DNA of 64,000 nucleotides, taken from Doryteuthis pealeii (lineage: Eukaryota; Mollusca; Cephalopoda; Myopsida; Loliginidae). The notes beneath the pieces are model-generated. The model saw only the letters and a program-made list of their open reading frames with translations, did no database searches and had not been told where the DNA came from. Shown here in pieces: positions 45,265-58,082 of this stretch. The first letter of the stretch is position 1. Each line of letters begins with the position of its first letter. The position numbers were made by a program, and so were the translations under genes. The DNA lies in the NCBI GenBank assembly GCA_023376005.1, contig CM042160.1, positions 88,026,955 to 88,090,954 of the forward strand. Direction: 5' to 3'.

Positions 45265-45565
45265 CTTTTCATTCCATTCAATTGAAACAGATTAACGTTA
45301 TCACTTCCGCACTCTCCACTCTCAATTTCTAACCCACTCTCTTTTTTCTTTCTTTCTTTCTTTCTTTCTTTTCATTCTATTCAATTGAAACAGATTAACG
45401 TTATCACTTCCGCACTCTCCACTCTCAATTTCTAACCCACTCTCTTTTTTTCTTTCTTTCTTTCTTTCTTTTCATTCTATTCAATTGAAACAGATTAACG
45501 TTATCACTTCCGCACTCTCCACTCTCAATTTCTAACCCACTCTCTTTCTTTCTTTCTTTCTTTCT
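45228..45565. repeat. Minisatellite, ~101-bp unit with embedded (TTTC)n
   Basis: Three units each contain (TTTC)n and 'gaaacagattaacgttatca'. The shared point 'attgaaacag' falls at 45281, 45384 and 45484. The units are almost identical outside the microsatellite. Confidence 0.9.
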
Positions 45566-46234
45566 TATATTTTCTGATGTGTAGCGTGTCCTTTTTCTTC
45601 CCTTTCAGTCTTCACAATAAAAACGGAATGGTCCATTATTTGACTGAGCTGACGAAACCCATCCCCTAACCCAAATCCCTCCCCCTACCAAATCTCCAAC
45701 CCCGAAGCTTCTCCGGATCAGACGGGAGGATCTTCGAAGTGTGGCAAACGTAGGTAGGTGCTAGCGTATTAATATATAGATAATAATTATATAACCATTA
45801 TCGTTATATATTATAATTAATGATATTATATGTTATACTATTAAAACAAAAATAATGAAAGTTAAAAAAAATATGTAGGAGTGACAAGACTTTCGGACCA
45901 TCCTGTAGATACTTTGCCGCCCAATGCTGGCTGGTGCGTTGGTGATTAGGGATAGCTTATCTAGAACCATAGAACAACTACTATTACTCATATTTGTCAT
46001 TCAGTTTAATACTTATCACATCGTTCCTAGAGTTTCTTCCATCCTTAAAAACATCGAAAGAGTTAAAAAAAAAAAAGAAAAAAAAAAGAAAGGTCATTCC
46101 TTTCTAGTAGGACCGAGAACTTTTCAATACCCTCTCGTACACCTATCCCCGTTTCATAAATTGATTGTACCACAAAACCAAGTTTCCAACATAACAATTT
46201 GAATTTCGATTGAGGTGACATTTTAAAAACATAT
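45566..46234. other. Intergenic; repeat fragments, mariner-like end
   Basis: 45790-46160 repeats parts of 42940-43030, 43910-43970 and 44680-44880 in order. 45888-45907 is a mariner-type end motif. No gene. Confidence 0.45.
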
Positions 46235-46450
46235 ATATATATATATATATGTGAATATGATATATTGAAAAAACAAAGGATGTTTACAAATGCATGGGCT
46301 CATCAGAAGAGAATGTGCAAACCGTTTCGGGGCCTTCCTCTCTACGGTTTGCACATTCTCTCCTGATCAGCCCATGCATTTGTAAACATCCTTTATTTTT
46401 TCAATATATCATATTCACACTGTCGGATTAAGTTCCATTTTATTTCACCC
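46235..46450. repeat. Foldback element F-D
   Basis: Near-perfect arms 46240-46320 and 46335-46420 ('ggatgtttacaaatgcatgg' and its complement). It ends in the shared motif 'ctgtcggattaagttcc' at 46425. The hammerhead-like strings are scrambled, so it is not called a ribozyme. Confidence 0.75.
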
Positions 46451-46456
46451 CCCACC

Positions 46457-46489
<33 letters not shown>

Positions 46490-46526
<37 letters not shown>

Positions 46527-46835
46527 GAAAAATTGAAAAAGCTCAAGTTTATACACGAGTAATGTTTATTTCGCCTACGCTGCAGTGTTTCGATCTGTTT
46601 CAATAGATCTTCATCAGGGCTTTCGTTAGTTTGAGGAAAAATAAATGTATCACAGAAAATAAGAACTCTGCAAGATTCTTTTGCTTTGTTGGTCAGTCCA
46701 TTTAAAAATTGTTGAATGAAAAGCGAGCGTTCTTGGATGTTTAAAACGAACGCTAAATAAACATTACTCGTTTGTGAACTTGTCTTTTTTCAATTTTTCA
46801 TAATATTACATACTGTCGGATTCACTTTCACTTTT
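46490..46835 (-). repeat. Foldback-type element F-E with hammerhead
   Basis: Ends are inverted ('gtaatgtttattt' at 46560 with 'aaataaacattac' at 46755; outer 'aaaattgaaaaa' with 'ttttttcaattttt'). The right end has the motif 'ctgtcggattcactttc' at 46815. A related half is at 56590-56745. TA tracts are on both sides. Confidence 0.6.
46573..46620 (-). ncRNA. Hammerhead ribozyme candidate (family E)
   Basis: On the minus strand: GCC 46620-46618, CTGATGA 46617-46611, a 5-bp stem II (GATCT with AGATC), GAAA, then A-C with G-U around a loop, GUA (46578-46576) and GGC 46575-46573. Stem I is only 3 bp, so stability is uncertain. Confidence 0.5.
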
Positions 46836-46837
46836 TC

Positions 46838-46892
<55 letters not shown>
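46836..46892. repeat. (TA)n microsatellite
   Basis: About 28 repeats at the end of the F-E element. An A-run of about 30 follows at 46971-47000. Confidence 0.95.
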
Positions 46893-46894
<2 letters not shown>

Positions 46895-47447
46895 TGACAC
46901 CCCCTGTTTTTTGGAGTCACCCTATGCATAAAAAAGGCAGCCACCCTGTACACCCTAATGAAAATTAATTGAAAAAAAAAAAAAAAAAAAAAAAAAAAAA
47001 CAGCAACAAAAACCACTTTAGTCTCGTTTTTTTCACCGTCCGGGCAGTTTTAGACCCACTGGAGTGACACGGTGTAATCGATTTCTATTTCTTCCTCAGA
47101 TTACAACATTTGCAGTGGTATGTGTGCAGTATAATGAATCTATTTTTGGGTGTATGATGAAATTTGTTTGGCCTTTAAACATATTGCGTCAACTGTGATT
47201 GCATCAAATTTTATCACGCCCAGACACGATTGTCTCAACTGTCGATTAGTTGTCTTACGGCCATTGTCTGTGATGGACGTTACTCCAAGGAAGCGTATGA
47301 AAAATGTAACGCTGCACGAACACACTGGCTAGCCTTACAGAGAGATCACGGATAAGTAAATAATAACGGAATTATTCGTTTTGTTTCAATTAATTAGCTC
47401 AAGGGTGTAAATTGTCCCCATTTCTGAAAAATAGATTTGTGGTCAAT
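46893..47447. other. Intergenic, no gene
   Basis: Contains the A-run at 46971-47000 and two short opposite-strand ORFs (47140-47332) with no recognisable domain. Confidence 0.4.
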
Positions 47448-47856
47448 AAGAGGTAATCTGAACATTAGCTACATAAATGAGAGTAACCTCCCCTTATTTG
47501 TTTCACTTTGAAGAAGCCATATGTTTTGGTCGGCCATTTTCATTTCACCGTGAATCTACACTGAAAATACGAATTTGTTCGAATCAATACAACTGCATGT
47601 TTTAACACGAAGATATGATAAAATGTGTTCTTAATAAAAATTAAGTTCATTTCAAATAGTGCGCAAGCACAATTAAGAACACAATTTATGATATTTTCGT
47701 GTTAAAACCTGCAGTTGTATTGATTCGAATAAATTTGTATTTTCAGTGTAGATTTACGGTGAAATGAAAATGGCCAACCAAAATATATGACTTCCTCAAA
47801 GTGAAACAAATAAGGGGAGGTTACTCTCATTTATGTAGCTAATGTTCAGATTACCC
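47448..47856. mobile_element. Complete foldback element F7 (~409 bp)
   Basis: Arms of about 185 bp start with 'ggtaatctgaacattagcta' and end with its complement (47838-47855). The short centre is AT-rich. Copies or ends are at 32094-32402 and 62492-62580. It is a MITE/foldback without coding capacity, 0.13 kb beyond the stop codon of the chondroitin synthase. Confidence 0.8.
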
Positions 47857-47987
47857 AATAAGATGCCATCTTTTAGACACCTGCAAATAAGTTACACTGT
47901 ATTTTCTCACACGACTTATATTTTTTTTTAATAAAAATCACAGTCTTTTTTTTGTTTGTGTTTGTTTTTGTTTTTGTTTTTAAATAA

Positions 47988-49481
47988 TTAAACGACTTTT
48001 CTATTCAATATCCCAGGTATTTTATACACCTGCTTGGCTTCCTTGTGTGTGGATCCGTAAATCCCACTTTTGGAACCCAAGCACATCTCGTACTGAGTCG
48101 GGTTCAGTTCGTGCGAACAGTACTTAGGATGATAGACGTGCACTAGGGTGATGTCAGGTGCCCGGATCACAGTTAGATTCGAGCGCAAACACAGCTCGTA
48201 AAAGTCAATGTCTTCTTTACCCCAGCCCTCAATGGTGGTGTCGTAACCCCCCGTGGCCAGAAAGTCCTTTTTGTAAATGGACACCATGCCGAACCCGAAA
48301 TAGCGCCACAGGCCCGCATCGTTGTCCAACTTAAAGTGATTTATCTTACATTTTTTGTCTTTCTTGTCGCACCTCGTCTCCGGATCGAACTCGCTGAAAT
48401 AGATCGGGAAATAAACCTGGCGCCCGTAGATTGTGTTCACTCGCACCCTGTGCAGGAACGTTTCCGTAATGGCCATGTCTATGTCGATGAAGAGCAACAG
48501 GGAATCGTTACTGCAGTCTTTCATTCCGTACTGCAGGGCGACTCCCCGGGTAAACGCGCCCTCCATGAAGAGGACCTCCAGTTGAAAGCAGTCGTACTTC
48601 GCTGCTAGGTTTTCCATCATTTTAATTTGTGTTTTATACAGTCCGTTTTCGTCCTTGTACATGACCAGGATCACTTTAAGATTGTCTTTCTTTTTTTTAA
48701 AGATATTATCCAGCGTGTGAACGAAGCGCACGAAGGCCTCGGCCCTACCAGCAATCGGAAGAATCAAGTTGATTCGGGTTTCGTTTTTCGTGTTGATCTT
48801 GTAGCGTCGCTTGTAGAGAGACTCTTCTTCGACGAATTGAGGCGGTTGCAAATTTTGTCGGCTGAGGAACGTGGCGTTGAGGAAGCCCTTTTTCATCCTT
48901 CGTTGTAACAGGTGAACGGTCATCAAATGCTGGACGCCCTTAACGGGAGAGAAGTGTTTGTAGGCCCCGAGAAAGTTCTTTAGTTTGATGTTGTCTGATC
49001 CTTCCGTGTAAGTCGAGTATAAAGTCTTCATGGCGGACTGTAGAAACTCTGAGTTCTTTTTCACTTCGAGGTTCTGCTTCGGGGCCTGGTGGATATTGCC
49101 CAGGGAGTAGATAGACCTGGTGTCCATCTGGTCCCAAATGCTGTCCTCGTCAGTCTCGTTTGTCACGAAAGAGAATCGGTCTGCGTGTGCAATTTTATTT
49201 ATAAGCTCTACCTCATGCAAATACTTGTACACCGGAGCTTTGTTCTGAGGTTTGAATTTTCTGATGATGCTTCGATTAATTAGACTGATGTCCTTCTTCA
49301 GTGATTTCATCCGATCCTGGAGGAATTTCATACGGTCATTTTTAAAGAAGATCTCCATCCTGATAACGTAACTGCTATTCTTAACAGGATGTAACGTTAT
49401 AGCATGGCTTTCCTTGGCGCCAAGTTCGTGATTGAACGTTCCTTTCACCTCACGATAGTTCTGGTAGAACAGTTGACGCAC
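47988..49481 (-). CDS. CHSY1: Chondroitin synthase exon 4 (residues 288-784)
   Basis: The acceptor is a long pyrimidine run ending TTTAAG before GTGCGTCAA (exon starts at 49481). The open frame continues upstream to 49562, but that part is intron and family A repeat. It encodes the linker and the GalNAc-transferase domain: [10 protein letters not shown] at about 524, FIDID at 619-622, [21 protein letters not shown] from about 706, then VHVYHP near the end. Confidence 0.95.
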   Translation of the reverse strand: MRQLFYQNYREVKGTFNHELGAKESHAITLHPVKNSSYVIRMEIFFKNDRMKFLQDRMKSLKKDISLINRSIIRKFKPQNKAPVYKYLHEVELINKIAHADRFSFVTNETDEDSIWDQMDTRSIYSLGNIHQAPKQNLEVKKNSEFLQSAMKTLYSTYTEGSDNIKLKNFLGAYKHFSPVKGVQHLMTVHLLQRRMKKGFLNATFLSRQNLQPPQFVEEESLYKRRYKINTKNETRINLILPIAGRAEAFVRFVHTLDNIFKKKKDNLKVILVMYKDENGLYKTQIKMMENLAAKYDCFQLEVLFMEGAFTRGVALQYGMKDCSNDSLLLFIDIDMAITETFLHRVRVNTIYGRQVYFPIYFSEFDPETRCDKKDKKCKINHFKLDNDAGLWRYFGFGMVSIYKKDFLATGGYDTTIEGWGKEDIDFYELCLRSNLTVIRAPDITLVHVYHPKYCSHELNPTQYEMCLGSKSGIYGSTHKEAKQVYKIPGILNRKVV

Positions 49482-50970
49482 CTTAAAGAAAGAAAAAAAA
49501 AAAAGAAAATTAATTATTTCTCTGAACTTTTGAGATGAGGCTTGATAATTTGTACAGATCATTTATACAGATAAAAATAAAGATGAGGACAATAGTCCGA
49601 ATAATCCAAATATCCAGAAAATTAATTGTGCATCCGGATTAGCTCAGTCGGTAGACCGTTCGTCTAGAAAACACAAGGTTCCTAGTTCGATACCGGTCCT
49701 CGCCAACTCAGCGTATGAGTAACACAGGGATCTGTGTGGTAAAGTAAAGGATCTGATGGTAGGCGTGGCGCTCCACCTCAGATGCAAAAACAATCTCCTT
49801 GGTCTAGCGCTATTGAAAAGGGGATAGACTCCCTCGCTGATTGGCTGATATACCGACTTTAGGCCACCCCGACGACTTTACCTTTAAATAACAATTCTAA
49901 GATTAAATAACCCAGTTATATTAAAATATTCTGGGGACTTCGCGTGGTGTAATGGTTGGCAAAGTAGATTCGCAGACCATTGTTAATGAGTTTGATTCAA
50001 ATTGGGCGCCCCATACTTCTGGCCTTGTGTCATATGTAAGGTAAGCTTAGCAAATGACTATATTCAAACAGTCTATTTGATTTTTTAAAAGGAATAATGG
50101 CCATTTTCAACATAAGCAATTTAAAAAAATACATACTCGCCAGGAACAAAATCTATGTCACATAGTGTTATCCAGGGCACAAAAGTACATAAGCATATAA
50201 ACACACACACACACACACACAATGTACATACAGAGATTGATTTTTCTCGATTTGTTTAGCCTTACATTTAAATAGTTTAATCCCGCCTAATTAATTATTA
50301 ATGAATTAAATTTCAAAAAATAGGTTCGACTTCATTTAAGCACATATTCTCCCAAATATTGTCGGCTGAAAATAGCCATATCACAAACATCGTCTGTTTG
50401 TTTACGTCTCGTAAGTTCGTGTAGAGGTCACTTAAGAGGAATATAAAATACTACTACTTAACAAAGCGAAGAAAATCTGGCTAAGTCCGTTTGGTGTGGA
50501 GGTAAGACACTTGCCTGCTAATTTGACAGACAGGTTTCGAATCACACACGGGGCGGTCTTCGTATCTATAGCTCTGCTGATGAGGCCTAATAGCCGAAAT
50601 GTACATACAGAGATTGATTTTTCTCGATTTGTTTAGCCTTACATTTAAATAGTTTAATCCCGCCTAATTAATTATTAATGAATTAAATTTCAAAAAATAG
50701 GTTCGACTTCATTTAAGCACATATTCTCCCAAATATTGTCGGCTGAAAATAGCCATATCACAAACATCGTCTGTTTGTTTACGTCTCGTAAGTTCGTGTA
50801 GAGGTCACTTAAGAGGAATATAAAATACTACTACTTAACAAAGCGAAGAAAATCTGGCTAAGTCCGTTTGGTGTGGAGGTAAGACACTTGCCTGCTAATT
50901 TGACAGACAGGTTTCGAATCACACACGGGGCGGTCTTCGTATATATATATATATATATATAATTTTCTCG

Positions 50971-51017
<47 letters not shown>

Positions 51018-51335
51018 ATATAAAAGGATATGAAAACACACAATATGCTGTTAAAGTGAAAACATTTTATATCATATTCATAGCTAATAGTGAACAATAT
51101 TTAGATTTATAAAAATCATCTTCAGAGCTTGTTTTTACTCCGGACTCATCGAGAGAGGAGCTGAAAATAATTTGAAAATTATACAATATTGTATTGCCGA
51201 AAGCGCTCGTATCGAAACATTTAATGGACTGTTACACCAGTTCCACCCCGACACCAAAAAAATGTCCCGAAAATGAGAAAGGATCAACCAAAAACTCGTC
51301 CGACAAAAATTGTCTGTACAGTTCAACAAAACTTG

Positions 51336-51371
<36 letters not shown>

Positions 51372-52406
51372 GATATCTACTGAGTCAGACGAACCTACTA
51401 TTAGTTTCGCATAAAGCCTGAAGTCAGATTTTAGCCCTGAAGAGCTTTATGCGAAACTAATAGTAGGTTCGTCTGACTCAGTAGATATCCTTATTACTTG
51501 GCTCTACTTAGGTATCGAGCACTTTTTACAAATTAGCTTCTCCTAGCGGTTATATGAATATATATATATCTTATATACATATATATCATATAAATTGTTT
51601 TTCTTTTGGCCAAATACTATACCAATAGATTTTTTTTGTTGGTACGAATATCTTGGTCTTTTCTTTTTTTCAAAAAATTTTTTTTCTTCTGGTTGATGTT
51701 TGGTAGTATATTTTTACAATCAAACTCTCTGCCGGGTTTTTTCTCTCCGCAAGGATCTACCAACAGCTTGTAGCAAATATATGCACCCTCCGGGTGCAAG
51801 TATTTAAGTTTTAATATAATAAAATATCATGTTAAATTAAAAAGGCTAATGAAACTGAATACGAATTCAGATAAAAATATTTGGAACAGAGGGGGTATAA
51901 TCGGAAAATAGAACAACTTTGAAACTAACTGTTCACCATTTTCCCTTACTCCCGTCTTTCAGTGGTAAATTTCCCTAATTTAACTATTTAGTTTAAATAG
52001 GAAGAAAAGAATAAAATTACAGTTATTTCTTTATGTTAATAGATTTCTGTTAAGATTTATCCCCAAGATTTTTGCTCATATTTATTAGATAAATCCAAAC
52101 AATTAGAAATCAATAATACTAAGCATATATTTATTAAAATCAATTTTTTAAGATCAATATGCAAATTAGCATTCCCATTCACACTGTAAACCGCTATTTT
52201 GTTGAATATATAAATATAATTGCATGTTATTAGTATGTAGATATTGTTAACAGTCTTAATGATGTAAAACAATTTACTAATAATTGAGGTTTAAAATAAA
52301 AAATAAAATCATGGAGAATGTGATGTAAATAACAAAGGGAATTGTGAATTGAATAGTAATATAGTTTCGGTTACAGACATACAAACCCACAATCTCCATT
52401 ATAATA

Positions 52407-52441
<35 letters not shown>

Positions 52442-55400
52442 TGTGTGTTTGTGTGTATGTATGCCTGTGTATGTGTGTGTGTGTGCTTGCACACATGTTT
52501 TATTTACCTTTCTGTTAGATTTACATTGCTCTTTTAAATAATTCTCCACGCATCTGCCCAGTTCAGTGTCTTCATGAAAAGTTGCCGTGTCTCCTTTGCA
52601 GTTGTCCAAATTTGGCGCCAAAATATTCAAAGCTTTGTGACTGAAAATCACGCCCGGTCCACCTGCAAATCAGATCATCATCATCATCATCATCATCAAC
52701 ATCATCATCATCAACAACAACAAACAAACAAACAAACAATTGTCATCTTTAGTCGACATCTCAATATGTTGTATACTCTTTCTACTTCTATTATTCTTCT
52801 GCTAATCTTTGGTATCTTACGTTCTTCTTCTAGCGTCTGGACTTCGTCTTAGGGACTTCGTCTTGGGGACTTCGTGTCTGGTCTTCCATTGGGGATTTCT
52901 CTTTATCAGAAGCCCTGTGTCATTGGTAGTTTTTAGATAATAACCCAAGACTTCGATTTGCTTTAGATCATATTTTATTCCGAAATCCCCACCAGACTAA
53001 CCTGAGCAGATTGGGTCCGCCGTGCGCTTAACACGACTTACCACCTTCGTGGTTTGGCCGATACTGAACTAAACTCTCTTTCTAATCTAAACCAGAAGAG
53101 GGTCTTCTCCACCGATTCTCATGGTATACACCGGAAGGAGGATCAGGACTGAGGTCAAGCCGAGTCACTCAATCCTTCAAGGCCGCCGCCTGCAAATTAT
53201 AACAGCCATTTTGGTTTCTACACTAATGGTACATAAGTGTTAGGAATCTAATAATTATGTAACAAATATCGAGTGTTGAACCGAACCTACAACATCAGTT
53301 AGAATGTTGCAAAATCAGAAATCATTAATAACTTAAAATTAATTAACTCAGTAAGACTTTTATGCTAGCATTTCTGGATTCCCTCGGCCAAAATGCTTTG
53401 ATAAACTAATTTTTAGAAGTAGGGAAGCTCTAGAACACATTTTACAGATAAAAATAGATTACAAAAAGTCGCTATTTTTCGCTATCCCCTAATATGGAGA
53501 GCTAAAAATGGACACAACCCTGCCAATTTTTGGAATTGGAAACTCCAATTTTGGGAATTGTCTAACGTTAACATAGTCCACACATGAAAAACCCCCCAAA
53601 AACCCAGAAAAACTAAAGGGGGTGGGTGACATTGCCTGGATGATTTGACATGGAATTACCCGATAACAAACCAAGCGAGTTGCGATAAAACAAAACAACA
53701 ACAAAGATCGGACCAAGTAACCAATAAGCACCTCAGCTCGGGTCTGTTTTGAAAGAAACACTTTTGCTTTTCACCGTAAACTCCTGGCTGTTTGTTTACA
53801 AATAACAGACAATTTTTTTTGCATTAGAATTTCACTGTAAGATTTTTTAAAAGTTTGTTCATGTATATTTACAACCCAAAGGCTCGTTTTTATACTAAAA
53901 TAGTTTTCGATTTTAATTCTAAAAAAATTAGTTATTTCATGTTGTTGCTGCTAATTCAATAGGATTTTTTAATTATAAAACTTTAAACGAAAGACACATT
54001 TTTATATTAAAATAGTTTTTGTGTAATCAGAAGAGAAATGCAGATATGTTTATTTAAATAAAAATAGTTTTATTTACAAAATATTTTTTAATGTTTATTT
54101 AAATAAAAGTATGTTGTTCGGAAATGGTATCGCACAATTTATAAAGTTTATTTTCCATGCACTTCTCGTATCACAACCAGAAGTATGCGGTGAAAGCAAA
54201 AAGGTGTTCCTTTCGAGGCGGCTCCCAGCTGGGGTGCCTATTGGATACTTGGTCCCAAAAATCAAGAAGATTAAGAAAGATATTAGTTAGAAATTCATAA
54301 TGGTAAAATCTATAAAGATTGCCTTACCTATACAATAAAAGAAATCCTTTCCCATTCCGAGTTTACCAATCTCTTCGGGTATTCCCTGTCCGTAGTGACC
54401 CATGTAGACATTCTGGCTGCTGTCCATGGACCGAAGCAGGCTACCCAATTCTTGACCCTTTATAAAGACGTCGTCATCGGCCCGCACGAAAAACTCGTAG
54501 TTATCCACGTGATTTTGGTACATGTACTTGAGCATTTCGAACACTTTCCCCTGCGGCGGGTATACGTTATCCGGCACTCGGTTCAGTCGTATCAAAGGCA
54601 GTCCCTCGGGCGCCGGATCGGTACTGTTGCCGACGAAGAACACCACATCTCCGGGAATGGTTTTCGTCCACGTCATTTGGATAGCCCAGTCACGCGTGGT
54701 GAAGTATTTATTACTGGTCATCACACCGACAAGCATCAGTTTTCGTTTTGGACCCTTGTGAAATTTAAACTGGCCCAAATCTTCAACGAAGGGGGGTACT
54801 ACGGGAATTTCAACCTGCGGCGGTGGCACCTATTAAGATAGAAATGCAAAATAATACTGAAGCCAGTCTAAAAAAACAAAACAAAAAAAAACAACAAAAG
54901 AATATATATATAAATATAAAACTCATTGAGGAAGTTCAAAGGAGAGCTACTAATGTAATGAATGATTTAAAAAAAACCTTTCGTATGAAGAAAGACTTCG
55001 GAAGACTGACTAACCAAGTTTGGTTTATCGACGAACAAGAGGGGATATGATTGAAGTCTACAAATATACACATGGATTTTATTCAACGAACTTTGATCTA
55101 CTAAACATTGCTCAAAATATCAATACCAGGGGTCATAAATTAAAACTCTTTAAAAAAATTTTGTAAAGCAAACGCAAGACAAAATTATTTTAGCAACAGA
55201 GTGGTGAATACATGGAATAAACTACCTTCATCAATAGTGAATGCCCCATCTCTAAACTCCTTTAAGGCAATGTTGGATAATCTGTGGAAAGATTATAAAT
55301 ATTCTGTGGAATTAAGATGAATGTTTATAAGGAACAGCTGACAGGTCTCAGACCTAATATACTAGTTGAAAAGATATTATTATTATTTACTCCTTTTGAT

Positions 55401-55682
55401 TTTCACATCAGCGTTAGCTGATGGTCTTTCATTAGAGTCTGAGTGACAGCAAGTCTCCTCAGGTCTCCAGGACTCTTCTGAGTATTCTGGCAGCATTGCA
55501 GCAGTGCAGTGTTCTGCATGGTTTCAATCCTTCCTCTGATTTCCAAACTTCCCAAACCATTTCCAATCCTTTTGGGGTCGTTCCAAGTGCACCAACTACA
55601 ATTGGTATCACTTTCACTTTCATATTCCATAACTTTTTCAGTTCTCTGGCAAGGTCCAGATATTTGTCCATTTTTTTATTTT

Positions 55683-55726
<44 letters not shown>

Positions 55727-56487
55727 CTGATAAGTACTTCATTATCTCAGACGGATCTATTTAACCTATTGTTGGAATAGTCTGTCATCCCCAAGTCTGT
55801 TTAATTGGCCAGCCGATCTCAGGTTGCGTTGGACAAGTATGTCGTGTATGTCAAGGAGTTCAGTTCTCTTCCGGTTGGCCCTTTTTGAAACATGCTGCCA
55901 CCACTTAACATTTAATATACTGTGTAAGTGATGCATATAGTAGACATGTAGATTTCACACTCTCAACTGAGAGAGGGGTCACATGGAATCGGTAGACCAA
56001 AGCTCAGGTACAAAGACAACACCAAGAGAAACCTGAAGGACTTTAACTTCCATAGGCAGTTGGCAAGACGCAACCAGAGAGCGGATAAATTGGAGGAAAA
56101 GGATTTGCGTGGTATCATCATCGGATACGATGGACAGCAAATAATAATAATGATAAATTGTTGGAGTATTTTAGCTCAAAATACAGAGAATTTTGAAATG
56201 TTCGAAAAAAGAAATTTTTTTGAACGTTTTAACTTCAAATATTAAACATTTTACCCTGATGAAGGCCATTATTCTTTATATTCTTAAAGATTTTATAATT
56301 TTCAATTAATATTTTAATTTGAAATAATAATAAATAAAATACACGTGTACATGAACAAACTCCTGGCCGAAACACGTACAGTTTACAGAAGTAAACTCAT
56401 ATTAAATCAATTTTATCCATTCAACATTTTCTTTTCTTTCTTTCTTTATCCTTTCAACATACTGTCGGATTCATTTCCATTTTCAAC

Positions 56488-56572
<85 letters not shown>

Positions 56573-56798
56573 TGTGTGTGTGTGTGTGAAGAAGAAGTGG
56601 AAAGGAATCCGACAGTATGTAATATTGTAAATTAAAAAAAACCACAAGTTTATAAACGAATAATGTTTATTTCTCCTACGCTGCAGTGTTTCGGTCTGTT
56701 TCGATAGACCTTCATCAGGGTTTTCGTTAGTTTGAGGAAAAAATAAATTAATGCTGTGTATTAGGCTTCTTTTCAGTCATTTTTCGAAATGTGAGAAA

Positions 56799-56853
<55 letters not shown>

Positions 56854-56854
56854 A

Positions 56855-56932
<78 letters not shown>

Positions 56933-57090
56933 TTGGCTATTAATATCTCGTTACTATTAATTTCATGCTTACTGCAATCATCAGACGAGACTGTCAAAGG
57001 GTTAAGTTTAAAAGATTTTAAAAAAAGGGGTTGTTTGTTTAGCGTTTATATAATTCATATGTCAATATTTTTCTCATTCATTCTCTATTC

Positions 57091-57135
<45 letters not shown>

Positions 57136-57366
57136 GATAGAAGGATTGGAGTAAATCCGACAGAATATGGTAAAGAATAGAGAGAAAATGTGGACAAAAG
57201 AACAACTCAAACAAGTAGATGTAGGAGATATATTTCGTCGTGCATTGAGTACGACTTCTTTAGTCTTTTATTTGAACCTCTGTGCATCATACATTTGTTT
57301 TTTTATAGAAGAGAAAGTGAACAGGTGAGGGGTTTCTTTTGTCCACATTTTCCCTCTATTCTTTAC

Positions 57367-57406
<40 letters not shown>

Positions 57407-57456
57407 ATTTAATATACCCAACTTGTTGGGTATATTTGGCCAAAAGAAAAAACAAT

Positions 57457-57505
<49 letters not shown>

Positions 57506-58040
57506 AAACCGCCAGGAAACTAAAGCTAATAAGTAAAAAGTACTCAATACCTAAGTAGAGCAAATAATAAAGATAAACCTAATGAGTCAGATAAATCTAC
57601 TAAAAGTTTCGCTTAGTGCTCTTCAGGGCTAAGAGTCGGATCTTAGCCCTGAAGACCACTAAACGAAACATTTAGTAGGTTTATCTGACTCATTAGGTTT
57701 ATCTTTTATACATGTATATATATATGAGGTAAAATAGGAATGAAAGAACAAAACTCAGACAAAAATGTGTAGTATATTTCGCTGGAATATTAATTTCCGC
57801 TTCCTCAGCCTTTATTGAATCATTAGGATCCTACAAGTGTTTTATAGAAGGGAGATGTAGGTAGGTAGGTGGGTAAGTTTTGTAGTGAGGGAAAAATTTG
57901 ATTGGTTATAGGAGACTCAATAAAGGCTGAGGAAGCGGAATTTAATATTCCAGCGAAATGTACTACACATTTTTGTCTGAGTTTTGTTCTTTCATTCCTA
58001 TTTTACCTCATTCTGTCGGATTCATTCCAATCCCATTTTC

Positions 58041-58082
<42 letters not shown>

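Larger units (their letters stand above)
57420..57715. repeat. Family B, head-to-head pair
   Basis: Minus-strand B copy 57420-57632 (with TA tract 57462-57503) joined to the start of a plus-strand copy, 57635-57715. Each side has a hammerhead motif. Confidence 0.65.

Noticed and set aside
46235..46450. CTGATGA and GAAAC strings in foldback F-D
   Set aside because: They occur in the wrong order and spacing for a hammerhead on either strand.
49629..49700. A tRNA gene
   Set aside because: A and B boxes are present, but the stems do not close and the sequence continues into a repeated SINE body.
57190..57260. Hammerhead in F-F
   Set aside because: The core reads CTAAAGA; the conserved G is lost, so it is treated as decayed.
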